DNA of 64,000 nucleotides from Aquiflexum balticum DSM 16537 (GTDB taxonomy: Bacteria; Bacteroidota; Bacteroidia; Cytophagales; Cyclobacteriaceae). Below are positions 44,155 to 54,644 of the stretch, in pieces. Under the pieces are notes generated by a model, which had not been told where the DNA came from, made no database searches, and worked only from the letters and a program-made list of their open reading frames with translations. Both the position numbers and the translations under genes were made by a program. Location: NCBI RefSeq assembly GCF_900176595.1, contig NZ_LT838813.1, forward strand, positions 62,001 through 126,000, given 5' to 3'. Position 1 is the first letter of the stretch, and each line of letters opens with the position of its first letter.

Positions 44155-44760
44155 TTAGAATACTCCTTTGAAGCCCTCCATTTTTTGATCCACTTGCGTA
44201 TCAATCATAAATGAAAGCCTTACTTTATCCCAGGCCATGGTCACTTTCGCCACTTTATTATCCTCAGCAGATATATGATAAGAAAGTCTTTCATGTGAAT
44301 CCGCTGCCATTCTTGGGGTTACATTGATCGCTACCACATCATCTTTTGCCAATGCTTCCTCGTCAATTTTACCGTCTTTCATGTAGGTGAAAACAGAATT
44401 TCCTTTTCCGTTCAAATGAACCGTCCAATCACCTGAAGCTTGGGGAGTGATGAACATCGTGTACTTTCCGGGACGGATATTTTTCCCTCCAATACTTACT
44501 CCTGTGCTGAATTCGATAGTGGTGGCAGCATTGGCACCTGCTCTCCAAGTGACACCATATTTCTCGATTCCACCGAATATTTGTCTCCCCTTCAATGCCG
44601 GTGAAGAATAATCAATACTGATTTTGGTAAAACCAACATTTTGGGAAACAAAGGCTGCTGGACTGGCTGCCGGGGCCTGTAATTGCGCAAAGGTCAATTC
44701 TGTGGCTGCAAAGAAAAGAACCATTATAGCAATGGAATAAAATTTTAGGTTTTTCATCAT
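44155..44760 (-). CDS. DUF2911 domain secreted protein
   Basis: A 201-residue protein with a signal peptide ending TFAQ (about 24) and a single DUF2911 domain (SPRALKG-like stretch ISIDYSSPALKGRQIFGG, then WRAGANAATTIEFS and PGKYTMFITP). The domain is almost restricted to Bacteroidota and its role is unknown. I start it at 44760; a longer in-frame ATG at 44871 would place 37 residues before the signal. It is monocistronic. Confidence 0.87.
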   Translation of the reverse strand: MMKNLKFYSIAIMVLFFAATELTFAQLQAPAASPAAFVSQNVGFTKISIDYSSPALKGRQIFGGIEKYGVTWRAGANAATTIEFSTGVSIGGKNIRPGKYTMFITPQASGDWTVHLNGKGNSVFTYMKDGKIDEEALAKDDVVAINVTPRMAADSHERLSYHISAEDNKVAKVTMAWDKVRLSFMIDTQVDQKMEGFKGVF

Positions 44761-44944
44761 TTTAATGTTTTTTGAGTTTTTGATGTGTGAAGATACAATA
44801 AGGAAAGAAAATTGTTTTCTTTTCTTTTGATTTATAAAATAATTACCTTTCATTTCTTTTGAAACACTCACCTATTAAAACCTGTTTAAACTAGAAATTC
44901 ATTGGCATTGAGTCAATCTTAAACCACAACGATTGATAATTAGG

Positions 44945-44952
44945 TATCTTTT
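44945..44952 (+). promoter_or_regulatory. candidate -7 box of the NRPS cluster
   Basis: TATCTTTT, 7/8 to TAnnTTTG, lies 14 bp before the first synthetase start in the context TTAGGTATCTTTTTATA. A similar TTAGGTATTTTGTTTTT is at 54958-54974 before the second synthetase, suggesting related promoters. Confidence 0.35.
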
Positions 44953-44966
44953 TATAGCTTTTAATT

Positions 44967-47900
44967 ATGTCAATTCTTAATAACCCAAAGAATCAATTCT
45001 CCAAAAGAGATAATGGAGAACAACCAAAATATTGGAAATCAAAGCTGCATGGTCTTGAGCCCATTAATTTACCCAAAGATCTATTTGGTTCATTGGATGA
45101 AAAAGGCAAGTTCCTGAAAGTCCATTTTCCAAAAGATTCAATCCCAATTGAACATCTAAAGAATTCATTTGAAGATTCATCTATTCTATTTCCCCTAATA
45201 GGTAGTCTCCAAGTACTTCTTTACCGATATAGTAGCCAAAATGATTTTTGCATAGGCTTATCTTTAGAAGATTTGAATTTAAAAGAATTATCTGAGAATA
45301 ATGGGCTCAAAATAGATTTAAGCCCCTTGCCAATTAGATCACAACTTGATAGCAGTATTTCATTTGACAGCCTCATTCAAAACACAAGAGACACTTTTTT
45401 TGAGGCACTAGAAAACAGTAATATTACTATTGTGGAGTTTATTAATGGGTTGGGAAATGACCAAATCAGTGATTTCCTACTAGATGTAGTGTGCATTTTT
45501 AGAAATCAAAGAAAAACAGAAAGTGACCATAATAATAGGAAACCAAATGGTTTATTAGATAAAAATTACAACCCTATTTTGGTTTTTGAATTTGAGGAAT
45601 CAAATAAATACCTCAATGGATCAATTTCCTTTAGAAGCGATGTGTATGGTGAAGCGTTTATCAATCGAATGATTGAACATTTTTCACAACTATTGGATTC
45701 CATCCGCCTTTCTCCCAATACTAAAATTAGCGAATTGAACATTTTAAGTAAGAAAGAAAAATCATTTCTTATCAAAACCCTTAACGATACCACAACAACA
45801 TTCGATGAAAGTGTAACTCTCTTAGATCTTTTTGAAGATCAGGTTAAAAAAAATCCCAAAGCCATAGCGCTAGAATTTGAAGGTAATCAGCTTACCTACA
45901 GACAACTTGATAGCAAGTCTAATCAACTGGCAAATTACCTCAATAGTATTTATTTCACTTTCGAAAATCCAATTCCCATTTGCTTGGAACGTTCCTTGGA
46001 AATGGTCATTGCTATTTTTGGAATCCTCAAATCAGGGAGGGCTTACGTTCCCATCGATCCTGCTTTACCCAAGGACAGGATTGACTATATGATTGAAGAT
46101 ATCAAAGCAGAATTTATCATTTGTTCCTCAGAAATAGCATACGATTTTGCCGATGAAATAGACTGTGTCATATTGGATCAAAAAATGGATGTTCTAAACA
46201 GTATGCCTTGTGAGAAACTACCGATCTTGGTCTTGCCTGAAAACTTGGCTTACATCATCTACACTTCTGGTTCTACCGGAAGACCCAAAGGGGTGATGAT
46301 AGAGCATCGGAATGTGGTCAACTTTTTGGCCAGTATGTCGAAAAATGTAGAATTCGAAGCTTATTCAAGTTTACTCTCGGTTACTACCTACAGTTTTGAC
46401 ATCTTTTACCTTGAACTTTTTCTTCCTCTTGTTAACGGTGGTAAGGTATTTTTGGCAACCAGGGAAGTTGCTATGGACGGATTCAGTCTTGCCCAAAAAC
46501 TGCGAGAAGTCCAACCTACCCACGTGCAGGCTACTCCCTCTGGATGGCAGATGCTTCTCAATTCTGGTTGGAAAAATCCACAAAATATCAAAATGCTGGT
46601 CGGGGGAGAAGCCCTAAGTGAGGAATTGAAGGATAATCTAGTTGGATTAGGCCCTCTTTGGAATATGTATGGTCCCACCGAAACAACCATCTGGTCAACC
46701 TATAAAAAAATGGAGTTAAACGAAAGGGTTAACATCGGGAAACCAATAGACAATACATCTGTATATATCCTAGGTCCGGACGGTGGGCTAAACCCTATTG
46801 GAATTCCCGGTGAACTCTGCATTGGTGGAAATGGTGTCGGAAGAGGATACCTCAACAGGGAGGAACTTACAGCTCAAAAATTCCTTCCCGACCCATTCAG
46901 TCATGTTCCTGGTAACAGGATGTACCGTTCTGGTGATCTTGCCAAATGGCTCCCAGATGGAAATATCGAATACCTCGGCAGGATGGATGACCAGGTCAAA
47001 ATCAGGGGATACCGCATCGAACTCGGCGAAATCGAATCCATCTTGCTGCTCCATCCCAATGTGAAGCAAGCGGTAGTCATGGCAAGAGAAAACGGACTGG
47101 GTGATAAAAGGCTCGTGGGGTATGTCGTCTGCGACGGGAATTTCGACAAAGAATCCGTCAGTGCATTCCTCAGATCAAAATTACCCGAATATATGGTGCC
47201 GGCACTTTGGCTTCAGCTCGAAAAACTTCCACTCACCTTCAGCGGCAAAACAGACAGAAAAGCACTGCCGGATGTCGGGATCAGTGATATGGTGACAGCT
47301 GAATATACCGAACCAAGGAATGATCAGGAAAAACAGCTTGCAGTCATCTGGCAGAGAATCCTCGGACTGGATCGTGTGGGCATCCACGATGACTTTTTTG
47401 CATTGGGGGGACATTCGCTGCTGGCAATGCGTACTGTTGCAGCAATCAGGAAAGAAATGGGTTCTGAAATCAGCATCCGCGACTTCTTCTCGGCTCCTTC
47501 TGTGGCCCAGCTTGCCCAGAAACTGATTTTCAGAGGCAGGGACCTCTACAGCCATGTACCGGCGGTTGTGGCCAGGCCTGAAACCATCCCTCTTTCTTTC
47601 AACCAGCAGAGTCTCTGGTTCATCCATCAGCTCGAAGGAAGCATTCAGTACCACATTCCACTGATTCTGGATATTAAAGGGAAACTGGACTTCACAGCAC
47701 TTGAAGAGGCATTCAAAATCATCCTCAACCGTCATGAACCACTCCGTACCGTGATCAGGGAAAAGGACGGAATGCCTTGTCAGATTTTACTCGGTATGGA
47801 CCGCTGGAAACTTGATAGCATGGAACTGCTGGATCAGAAACTTCTTGATAAGCAAATAACCTCCTTGATCAGAATTCCTTTCGACCTGAGCGCAGACTAC

Positions 47901-50900
47901 ATGATGAGGGCCTGTCTGATTTCATTGGGACCGGACCGCCATTGTCTGGTCATCACATTACACCACATCGCCTCTGACGGATGGCCTTCCAACATCCTGA
48001 AAAAAGAACTGATGGAATCCTATGATGCCACCGTCAACGGAATTGAGGCTTCACTTCCTCCGCTCTCCATACAGTACATTGACTATGCGATATGGCAGAG
48101 AAAATTCCTCAACAGTGATCTGATCCAGAATAAAATCGATTATTGGAAAGGCAAACTTCAAAACCTATCCACACTACAGCTCCCGACTGATTTTGCAAGG
48201 CCGCCGGTTCAGAGTAACAATGGGAACAGTTACCGTTTTTCAATCGACAATTCCCTGGTCTCCCAATTGAGAGAATTGGGACAAAGTCATCAGGCAACTC
48301 TTTTTATGACTTTGCTTGCCGCATTCAAAACACTTCTTTATCGGTACAGCGGGCAGGAGGATATCTGCATAGGCACGCCCGTGGCAGGCAGAGAAAGCGG
48401 AGAAATGGATGATCTCATCGGGTTTTTTGTCAACACGCTGGCTGTTCGGTCCAATCTAAGGGGAAATATGGGCTTTACGGAACTTATTAAAGATATCCGG
48501 GCCACTACGCTGGAGTCTTTCGAGTTCCAACAGGTACCCTTTGAAATGGTGGTGGAATCACTTAGACAAAAAAGAGACCTGAGCAGAAATCCTGTGTTCC
48601 AGGTTTTATTTGTTCTGCAGAATATTTCCAAAAATGAAGCCCATCTTGATGATGTCTCCATTTCTGAAAAGACTTATGAGCATTTTACTTCTAAGTTTGA
48701 CATGGCTTTTGAACTCACGGAAGTTGATTCTGGCATAAATGGGATTGCTGAATACAATACAGACCTCTACAGACATGAAACAATAGTACGTTTCGTAAAC
48801 CACTTTATCCATCTTCTGAAATCAATCCTTGAAAATCCATATTTAAACCTTGATCTCTTAAACATTATTCCCGAGGAGGAAAAAACCCTGCTGTTAGAAA
48901 CTTTAAATGCTACGGAAGCGAAATACCCCCATGATAAGACAATCGTGGACTTGTTTGAGGAGCAGGTAGATAAAACCCCCGAAGCAGTTGCATTATTGTT
49001 CAGGGAAAAGAAATTAAGCTACAAGGAGCTGAATGAATGGTCGAACCAGTTTGCACATTATCTTATTGAAAGATACAATATTCAACCCGATGATCTGGTA
49101 GGAATAGAGTTGCAGCGCAGTGAGTGGATGGTGATAGGCATATTGGCAATCATCAAATCGGGAGGCGCCTACGTACCGATAGATCCGGAGTACCCTGAGC
49201 AGCGAAAAGAGTTTATCAAAGAAGATGCGAAGTTGAAAGTACTCATCGATCAGGTTGAACTGGAAGGAATCAAGAAAACCTTAAATCAAGGAAAGTATCC
49301 AAAGACAAATCCGAAAATCCGGATAAGTCCCGAGAATCTGATGTATGTAATTTACACTTCAGGTTCAACGGGTAAACCGAAGGGTTGCATGCTGGAGCAT
49401 AGGGGCTTGGTCAACAGATTGGCCTGGATGCAGAAGTCTTATCCTCTGACAGAAAAAGATTGTATCCTGCAAAAGACCACTTTTACTTTCGATGTATCGG
49501 TATGGGAACTTATCTGGTGGTCATTGCAGGGAGCCTCTGTGAGTATGCTGGAACCGGGAGGAGAGAAGCAGCCCGAAAAGATAGTTGCAACAATAGAAGC
49601 CTCGCAGGTTACCGTGATACATTTTGTGCCGAGTATGCTTGAAGTCTTTTTGGAATATCTGGGCAGCTCAACTGAAGACATTTTGAAGCTAAGGAGTCTG
49701 AAGCAGGTATATACCAGCGGGGAAGCCTTGAAGACGGAACAGGTCAGGCGTTTCAAAGAACTGTTGCCGAATGTGAGTCTAATGAATCTTTACGGACCTA
49801 CGGAAGCGAGTATAGATGTGAGTTACTATGCCTGTGATACAGCAGTGGAACAAAGCATTCCGATAGGAAAACCTATTGATAACACAGCACTTTACGTTTT
49901 AAGCTCCACCCACCAGCTTGTTCCTTTCGGTACCGTCGGGGAGATCTGCATAGGCGGAGTAGGTCTGGCAAGGGGATATTTAAACCGGGATGAGCTCACC
50001 AGAGAGAAGTTTATAAAAAATCCGTACAGGCCAAAAGAGCGGTTATACAGAACGGGAGACTTGGGCAGATGGCGCGGGGACGGTAATTTGGAATATTTGG
50101 GCAGAATGGATGACCAGGTCAAAATCAGGGGATACCGCATCGAACTCGGCGAAATCGAATCCATCCTGCTGCTCCATCCCAATGTGAAGCAAGCGGTAGT
50201 CATGGCAAGAGAAAACGGACTGGGTGATAAAAGGCTCGTGGGGTATGTCGTCTGCGACGGGAATTTCGACAAAGAATCCGTCAGTGCATTCCTCAGATCA
50301 AAATTACCCGAATATATGGTGCCGGCACTTTGGCTTCAGCTCGAAAAACTTCCACTCACCTTCAGCGGCAAAACAGACAGAAAAGCACTGCCGGATGTCG
50401 GGATCAGTGATATGGTGACAGCTGAATATACCGAACCAAGGAATGATCAGGAAAAACAGCTTGCAGTCATCTGGCAGAGAATCCTCGGACTGGATCGTGT
50501 GGGCATCCACGATGACTTTTTTGCATTGGGGGGACATTCGCTGCTGGCAATGCGTACTGTTGCAGCAATCAGGAAAGAAATGGGTTCTGAAATCAGCATC
50601 CGCGACTTCTTCTCGGCTCCTTCTGTGGCCCAGCTTGCCCAGAAACTGATTTTCAGAGGCAGGGACCTCTCCAGCCATGTACCGGCGGTTGTGGCCAGGC
50701 CTGAAACCATCCCTCTTTCTTTCAACCAGCAGAGTCTCTGGTTCATCCATCAGCTCGAAGGAAGCATTCAGTACCACATTCCACTGATTCTGGATATTAA
50801 AGGGAAACTGGACTTCACAGCACTTGAAGAGGCATTCAAAATCATCCTCAACCGTCATGAACCACTCCGTACCGTGATCAGGGAAAAGGACGGAATGCCT

Positions 50901-53900
50901 TGTCAGATTTTACTCGGTATGGACCGCTGGAAACTTGATAGCATGGAACTGCTGGATCAGAAACTTCTTGATAAGCAAATAACCTCCTTGATCAGAATTC
51001 CTTTCGACCTGAGCGCAGACTACATGATGAGGGCCTGTCTGATTTCATTGGGACCGGACCGCCATTGTCTGGTCATCACATTACACCACATCGCCTCTGA
51101 CGGATGGTCTTCCAACATCCTGAAAAAAGAACTGATGGAATCCTATGATGCCACCGTCAACGGAATTGAGGCTTCACTTCCTCCGCTCTCCATACAGTAC
51201 ATTGACTATGCGATATGGCAGAGAAAATTCCTCAACAGTGATCTGATCCAGAATAAAATCGATTATTGGAAAGGCAAACTTCAAAACCTATCCACACTAC
51301 AGCTCCCGACTGATTTTGCAAGGCCGCCGGTTCAGAGTAACAATGGGAACAGTTACCGTTTTTCAATCGACAATTCCCTGGTCTCCCAATTGAGAGAATT
51401 GGGACAAAGTCATCAGGCAACTCTTTTTATGACTTTGCTTGCCGCATTCAAAACACTTCTTTATCGGTACAGCGGGCAGGAGGATATCTGCATAGGCACG
51501 CCTGTGGCAGGCAGAGAAAGCGGAGAAATGGATGATCTCATCGGGTTTTTTGTCAACACGCTGGCTGTTCGGTCCAATCTAAGGGGAAATATGGGCTTTA
51601 CGGAACTTCTTAAAGATATCCGGGCCACCACACTGGAATCTTTCGAGTTCCAACAGGTACCCTTTGAAATGGTGGTGGAATCACTTAGACAAAAAAGAGA
51701 CCTGAGCAGAAATCCTGTGTTCCAGGTTCTATTTGTTCTGCAGAATATTTCCAAAAATGAAGCCCATCTTGATGATGTCTCCGTTTCTGAAAAGACTTAT
51801 GAGCATTTTACTTCTAAGTTTGACATGGCTTTTGAACTCACGGAAGTTGATTCTGGCATAAATGGGATTGCTGAATACAATACAGACCTCTACAGACATG
51901 AAACAATAGTACGTTTTGTAAACCACTTTATCCATCTTCTGAAATCAATCCTTGAAAATCCATCTGAGACTATTGAAAAATTAAAATTCCTGTCCAAGAA
52001 CGAAGAAACAGAACTGATTAAATTATTCAATTCACCCCCTCAAATTCTCCCCAATCAAAAGACAATCCTTGATTTGTTTCAGGAGCAGGTAAGAAAATCA
52101 CCTGACGCCATTGCTGTTGTATTTGAGGGCAAAAAACTGAGTTACTCTGATCTAGATAAAAAATCAGATCAAATTGCCAATTATCTTTTGGCAAAAGGCA
52201 TTAAAAATGAAGCCATGATTCCAATTTGTCTGGACAGATCTTTTGAAATGATTATTGGGATTTTGGGTATTATAAAAGCAGGAGTAGCATATGTCCCTAT
52301 TGATCCAACTTACCCTGAGGACAGAATTAATTTTATTTTGAGAGATTCAGGGGCCAACATCCTTTTGACCACTTCAGATATAAGTGAGAAATTTCCTGAC
52401 TCAATTGAAATCCTTTGCCTAGATACCTCTCAATTGGAACTAGAGAAAACATTATTTGAGGTAGAGAAAAAAGAAATCAGTCCAAATAACCTTGCATATG
52501 TGATTTATACCTCGGGTTCTACAGGAACACCGAAGGGTGTGCTGATCGAGCATAAGGGTTTATTGGCATCTACCTTGGCAAGAAAATCCTATTATGATAA
52601 AACAGGTGCAGTATTGATGATACCTTCATTTGCATTTGATTCATCAGTTGCAGTGATTTTTGGGGCCTTGACCTCAGGTGAACAATTGATTTTGTGCAAA
52701 AGTGAATTGATAAAAAGTCCTCACCATATCCAGGAACTACTAAAAGACACTGAAACAATTCTTTGTGTCCCATCCTACTATAGGTTCTTGCAGGAAGAAA
52801 ATTTGCTTTCAGATTCCAAGTTGCTGAATGTAATACTTGCCGGGGAAAATTTGGATCAATCACTCGTAAAGCTGCATTTTGATAAAATCCAAAACGTCAA
52901 ATTATTTAATGAATATGGTCCAACGGAAGGAACTGTTTGGGCTTCAGTAGCGCAAATCCATTCACCTGATGAAAACGTTACCATAGGCAAACCTATTGAT
53001 TTTACTAAAATCTATATTCTCAATAAAGATAATCAGCTCAACCCCATAAATGTCCCCGGAGAGTTATGCATTTCGGGACATGGTGTTGCCAGAGGATATT
53101 TAAACAAACCTGAACTTAATTTGGAGAAGTTTGTCAAAAATCCATTTGACAAAACCGGAAAAGAAAAAATGTACCGAACCGGAGACCTAGCCCGATGGCT
53201 TCCTGACGGAAATATTGAATATCTGGGAAGGATAGATGATCAGGTTAAAATCAGAGGATATAGGATTGAGCTAGGTGAAATTGAATCTGTTATTAATAAA
53301 CTAAATGATATTAAAGAATCTGCAGTGATTTTGAGAGAAGATACACCTGGCCAAAAAATGCTTGTTGGCTATGTGGTTTTGAAGGACTCGACCAATGCGG
53401 ATTTCATTTCAAAAAAACCCGCTATTTTGAAAAAAGAACTGCGTTCAATTTTACCGGAATATATGGTCCCAAATAGTATCATGATACTTGAAAACCTGCC
53501 ATTGACTTCCAACAATAAGATTGACAGAAAAAGACTACCAAAACCCGAGGAACAAAAAATATCCCAAAGAGAACCCATCACTGAAATTGAAAAACTCATA
53601 TCCAAAATTTGGTGTTTATCCCTTAAAAAAGAAAAAATAGATATCAATGCAGACTTCTTTGAAATCGGTGGCAATTCATTGCTTGCAGTAAAAGTTCTTT
53701 CGCTACTTGAAAAAGAATTGGATCAAAAAATTCCAATCAATATTATTTTCAAATATCCAAGAATTGTGGATTTAGCTGAATATATAGAGGGCAGTAGTAT
53801 TACTGAAAGTATTGGAAATTCTTTGGTGCACATAAAACCAAGTGGGAATAAACCTCCAATATACATTGTTCATGGAGTGGGTTGCAGTGTGACGAGTTAT

Positions 53901-54644
53901 TATAAGCTAGCAAAAATAATGGAAGAGGAACAGCCTATTTTAGGTTTTCAAGTGAAAGGTTTGGAAGGAAATGATGAACCTCACCAAAGTATTGAGGAAA
54001 TGGCATCTTATTATGTATCATTGATGCTACTTAATAACCCGAGAGGACCCTATCATATTTCAGGATATTCATTTGGTGGCTATGTAGCATTTGAAATGGC
54101 AAAGCAGATTCTGAATATGGGAAAAGAGGTTGCTTCTTTAGTTATATTTGATACAAATGCATATATAAATATGGAGAAAACATCCTTTAATCAAAAAGTT
54201 CTAAATGGTATCAGAAAGGTTATAACAGAGCTAAAGTTTTTTCCAAAGTATCCTAATTATTATCTGAATAAAAAATTGACTGCACTAAATAGAAGGATTG
54301 AAAAACAGCTTATAAGAATGGGATTTAAGTTCGAAAATAAAAGAGTGTTAAATGAACGGATGAAAATCATCAAGAAACTTACACATAACAATCATCAAAT
54401 GTTATTGAAATACCATCTTGTTCCGATTAAAGTTGATATGACGTTGTTTAGAGTTGAAGATAGAGATTTTTTTTTGGAGGATGAAAAATTTTATGGTTGG
54501 AAAAAGTTCGTGGAAAATTTGCAAATAATTCAGATTCCTGGACATCATGATATGATTTTCAAAGAAAAACATATTTTGAATATAGTTTCCAAAAAACTCC
54601 AAAATGTTCTTGACGAGAAAAACTCAGTGAATAATCTGAAATAA
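44967..54644 (+). CDS. trimodular nonribosomal peptide synthetase (Chalf-A-T-C-A-T-C-A-T-TE)
   Basis: A 3225-residue NRPS. Order: half condensation domain (1-~265, no HHxxxDG), A1 (~283-765; YTSGSTG near 432), T1 (Ser817), C2 (~871-1292; HHIASDG from 999), A2 (~1326-1806; YTSGSTG near 1463), T2 (Ser1858), C3 (~1912-2333; HH from 2040), A3 (~2366-2850; YTSGSTG near 2514), T3 (Ser2904), TE (~2962-3225; Ser3035 in GYSFGG, His near 3193). Pocket residues aligned to GrsA read D-I-L-Q-L-G-M-I-W for A1, close to known Gly codes; D-V-W-H-Y-S-L-I-D for A2, close to Ser; and D-S-A-L-I-A-E-V-W for A3, not assigned. No epimerase or methylation domains. The thioesterase would release a tripeptide. Confidence 0.93.
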   Translation: MSILNNPKNQFSKRDNGEQPKYWKSKLHGLEPINLPKDLFGSLDEKGKFLKVHFPKDSIPIEHLKNSFEDSSILFPLIGSLQVLLYRYSSQNDFCIGLSLEDLNLKELSENNGLKIDLSPLPIRSQLDSSISFDSLIQNTRDTFFEALENSNITIVEFINGLGNDQISDFLLDVVCIFRNQRKTESDHNNRKPNGLLDKNYNPILVFEFEESNKYLNGSISFRSDVYGEAFINRMIEHFSQLLDSIRLSPNTKISELNILSKKEKSFLIKTLNDTTTTFDESVTLLDLFEDQVKKNPKAIALEFEGNQLTYRQLDSKSNQLANYLNSIYFTFENPIPICLERSLEMVIAIFGILKSGRAYVPIDPALPKDRIDYMIEDIKAEFIICSSEIAYDFADEIDCVILDQKMDVLNSMPCEKLPILVLPENLAYIIYTSGSTGRPKGVMIEHRNVVNFLASMSKNVEFEAYSSLLSVTTYSFDIFYLELFLPLVNGGKVFLATREVAMDGFSLAQKLREVQPTHVQATPSGWQMLLNSGWKNPQNIKMLVGGEALSEELKDNLVGLGPLWNMYGPTETTIWSTYKKMELNERVNIGKPIDNTSVYILGPDGGLNPIGIPGELCIGGNGVGRGYLNREELTAQKFLPDPFSHVPGNRMYRSGDLAKWLPDGNIEYLGRMDDQVKIRGYRIELGEIESILLLHPNVKQAVVMARENGLGDKRLVGYVVCDGNFDKESVSAFLRSKLPEYMVPALWLQLEKLPLTFSGKTDRKALPDVGISDMVTAEYTEPRNDQEKQLAVIWQRILGLDRVGIHDDFFALGGHSLLAMRTVAAIRKEMGSEISIRDFFSAPSVAQLAQKLIFRGRDLYSHVPAVVARPETIPLSFNQQSLWFIHQLEGSIQYHIPLILDIKGKLDFTALEEAFKIILNRHEPLRTVIREKDGMPCQILLGMDRWKLDSMELLDQKLLDKQITSLIRIPFDLSADYMMRACLISLGPDRHCLVITLHHIASDGWPSNILKKELMESYDATVNGIEASLPPLSIQYIDYAIWQRKFLNSDLIQNKIDYWKGKLQNLSTLQLPTDFARPPVQSNNGNSYRFSIDNSLVSQLRELGQSHQATLFMTLLAAFKTLLYRYSGQEDICIGTPVAGRESGEMDDLIGFFVNTLAVRSNLRGNMGFTELIKDIRATTLESFEFQQVPFEMVVESLRQKRDLSRNPVFQVLFVLQNISKNEAHLDDVSISEKTYEHFTSKFDMAFELTEVDSGINGIAEYNTDLYRHETIVRFVNHFIHLLKSILENPYLNLDLLNIIPEEEKTLLLETLNATEAKYPHDKTIVDLFEEQVDKTPEAVALLFREKKLSYKELNEWSNQFAHYLIERYNIQPDDLVGIELQRSEWMVIGILAIIKSGGAYVPIDPEYPEQRKEFIKEDAKLKVLIDQVELEGIKKTLNQGKYPKTNPKIRISPENLMYVIYTSGSTGKPKGCMLEHRGLVNRLAWMQKSYPLTEKDCILQKTTFTFDVSVWELIWWSLQGASVSMLEPGGEKQPEKIVATIEASQVTVIHFVPSMLEVFLEYLGSSTEDILKLRSLKQVYTSGEALKTEQVRRFKELLPNVSLMNLYGPTEASIDVSYYACDTAVEQSIPIGKPIDNTALYVLSSTHQLVPFGTVGEICIGGVGLARGYLNRDELTREKFIKNPYRPKERLYRTGDLGRWRGDGNLEYLGRMDDQVKIRGYRIELGEIESILLLHPNVKQAVVMARENGLGDKRLVGYVVCDGNFDKESVSAFLRSKLPEYMVPALWLQLEKLPLTFSGKTDRKALPDVGISDMVTAEYTEPRNDQEKQLAVIWQRILGLDRVGIHDDFFALGGHSLLAMRTVAAIRKEMGSEISIRDFFSAPSVAQLAQKLIFRGRDLSSHVPAVVARPETIPLSFNQQSLWFIHQLEGSIQYHIPLILDIKGKLDFTALEEAFKIILNRHEPLRTVIREKDGMPCQILLGMDRWKLDSMELLDQKLLDKQITSLIRIPFDLSADYMMRACLISLGPDRHCLVITLHHIASDGWSSNILKKELMESYDATVNGIEASLPPLSIQYIDYAIWQRKFLNSDLIQNKIDYWKGKLQNLSTLQLPTDFARPPVQSNNGNSYRFSIDNSLVSQLRELGQSHQATLFMTLLAAFKTLLYRYSGQEDICIGTPVAGRESGEMDDLIGFFVNTLAVRSNLRGNMGFTELLKDIRATTLESFEFQQVPFEMVVESLRQKRDLSRNPVFQVLFVLQNISKNEAHLDDVSVSEKTYEHFTSKFDMAFELTEVDSGINGIAEYNTDLYRHETIVRFVNHFIHLLKSILENPSETIEKLKFLSKNEETELIKLFNSPPQILPNQKTILDLFQEQVRKSPDAIAVVFEGKKLSYSDLDKKSDQIANYLLAKGIKNEAMIPICLDRSFEMIIGILGIIKAGVAYVPIDPTYPEDRINFILRDSGANILLTTSDISEKFPDSIEILCLDTSQLELEKTLFEVEKKEISPNNLAYVIYTSGSTGTPKGVLIEHKGLLASTLARKSYYDKTGAVLMIPSFAFDSSVAVIFGALTSGEQLILCKSELIKSPHHIQELLKDTETILCVPSYYRFLQEENLLSDSKLLNVILAGENLDQSLVKLHFDKIQNVKLFNEYGPTEGTVWASVAQIHSPDENVTIGKPIDFTKIYILNKDNQLNPINVPGELCISGHGVARGYLNKPELNLEKFVKNPFDKTGKEKMYRTGDLARWLPDGNIEYLGRIDDQVKIRGYRIELGEIESVINKLNDIKESAVILREDTPGQKMLVGYVVLKDSTNADFISKKPAILKKELRSILPEYMVPNSIMILENLPLTSNNKIDRKRLPKPEEQKISQREPITEIEKLISKIWCLSLKKEKIDINADFFEIGGNSLLAVKVLSLLEKELDQKIPINIIFKYPRIVDLAEYIEGSSITESIGNSLVHIKPSGNKPPIYIVHGVGCSVTSYYKLAKIMEEEQPILGFQVKGLEGNDEPHQSIEEMASYYVSLMLLNNPRGPYHISGYSFGGYVAFEMAKQILNMGKEVASLVIFDTNAYINMEKTSFNQKVLNGIRKVITELKFFPKYPNYYLNKKLTALNRRIEKQLIRMGFKFENKRVLNERMKIIKKLTHNNHQMLLKYHLVPIKVDMTLFRVEDRDFFLEDEKFYGWKKFVENLQIIQIPGHHDMIFKEKHILNIVSKKLQNVLDEKNSVNNLK
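46983..48840 (+). repeat. NRPS repeat copy 1 (A-end, T, C)
   Basis: A 1858-bp segment from the A8 motif (MDDQVKIRGYR) to the end of the condensation domain, nearly identical to 50106-51963 (offset 3123 bp) and very similar to 57080-58937. Only scattered changes are visible, for example GWPSN against GWSSN after HHIASDG. Confidence 0.9.
50106..51963 (+). repeat. NRPS repeat copy 2
   Basis: Second copy of the segment. Together with the upstream A domain, 48876-51963 also aligns without gaps to 55850-58937 of the second synthetase (offset 6974 bp). Confidence 0.9.

Noticed and set aside
47181-47735. 184-residue minus-strand frame inside the NRPS, repeated at 50304 and 57278
   Set aside because: It is a shadow of the carrier/condensation coding strand, and its repetition only follows the NRPS repeats.
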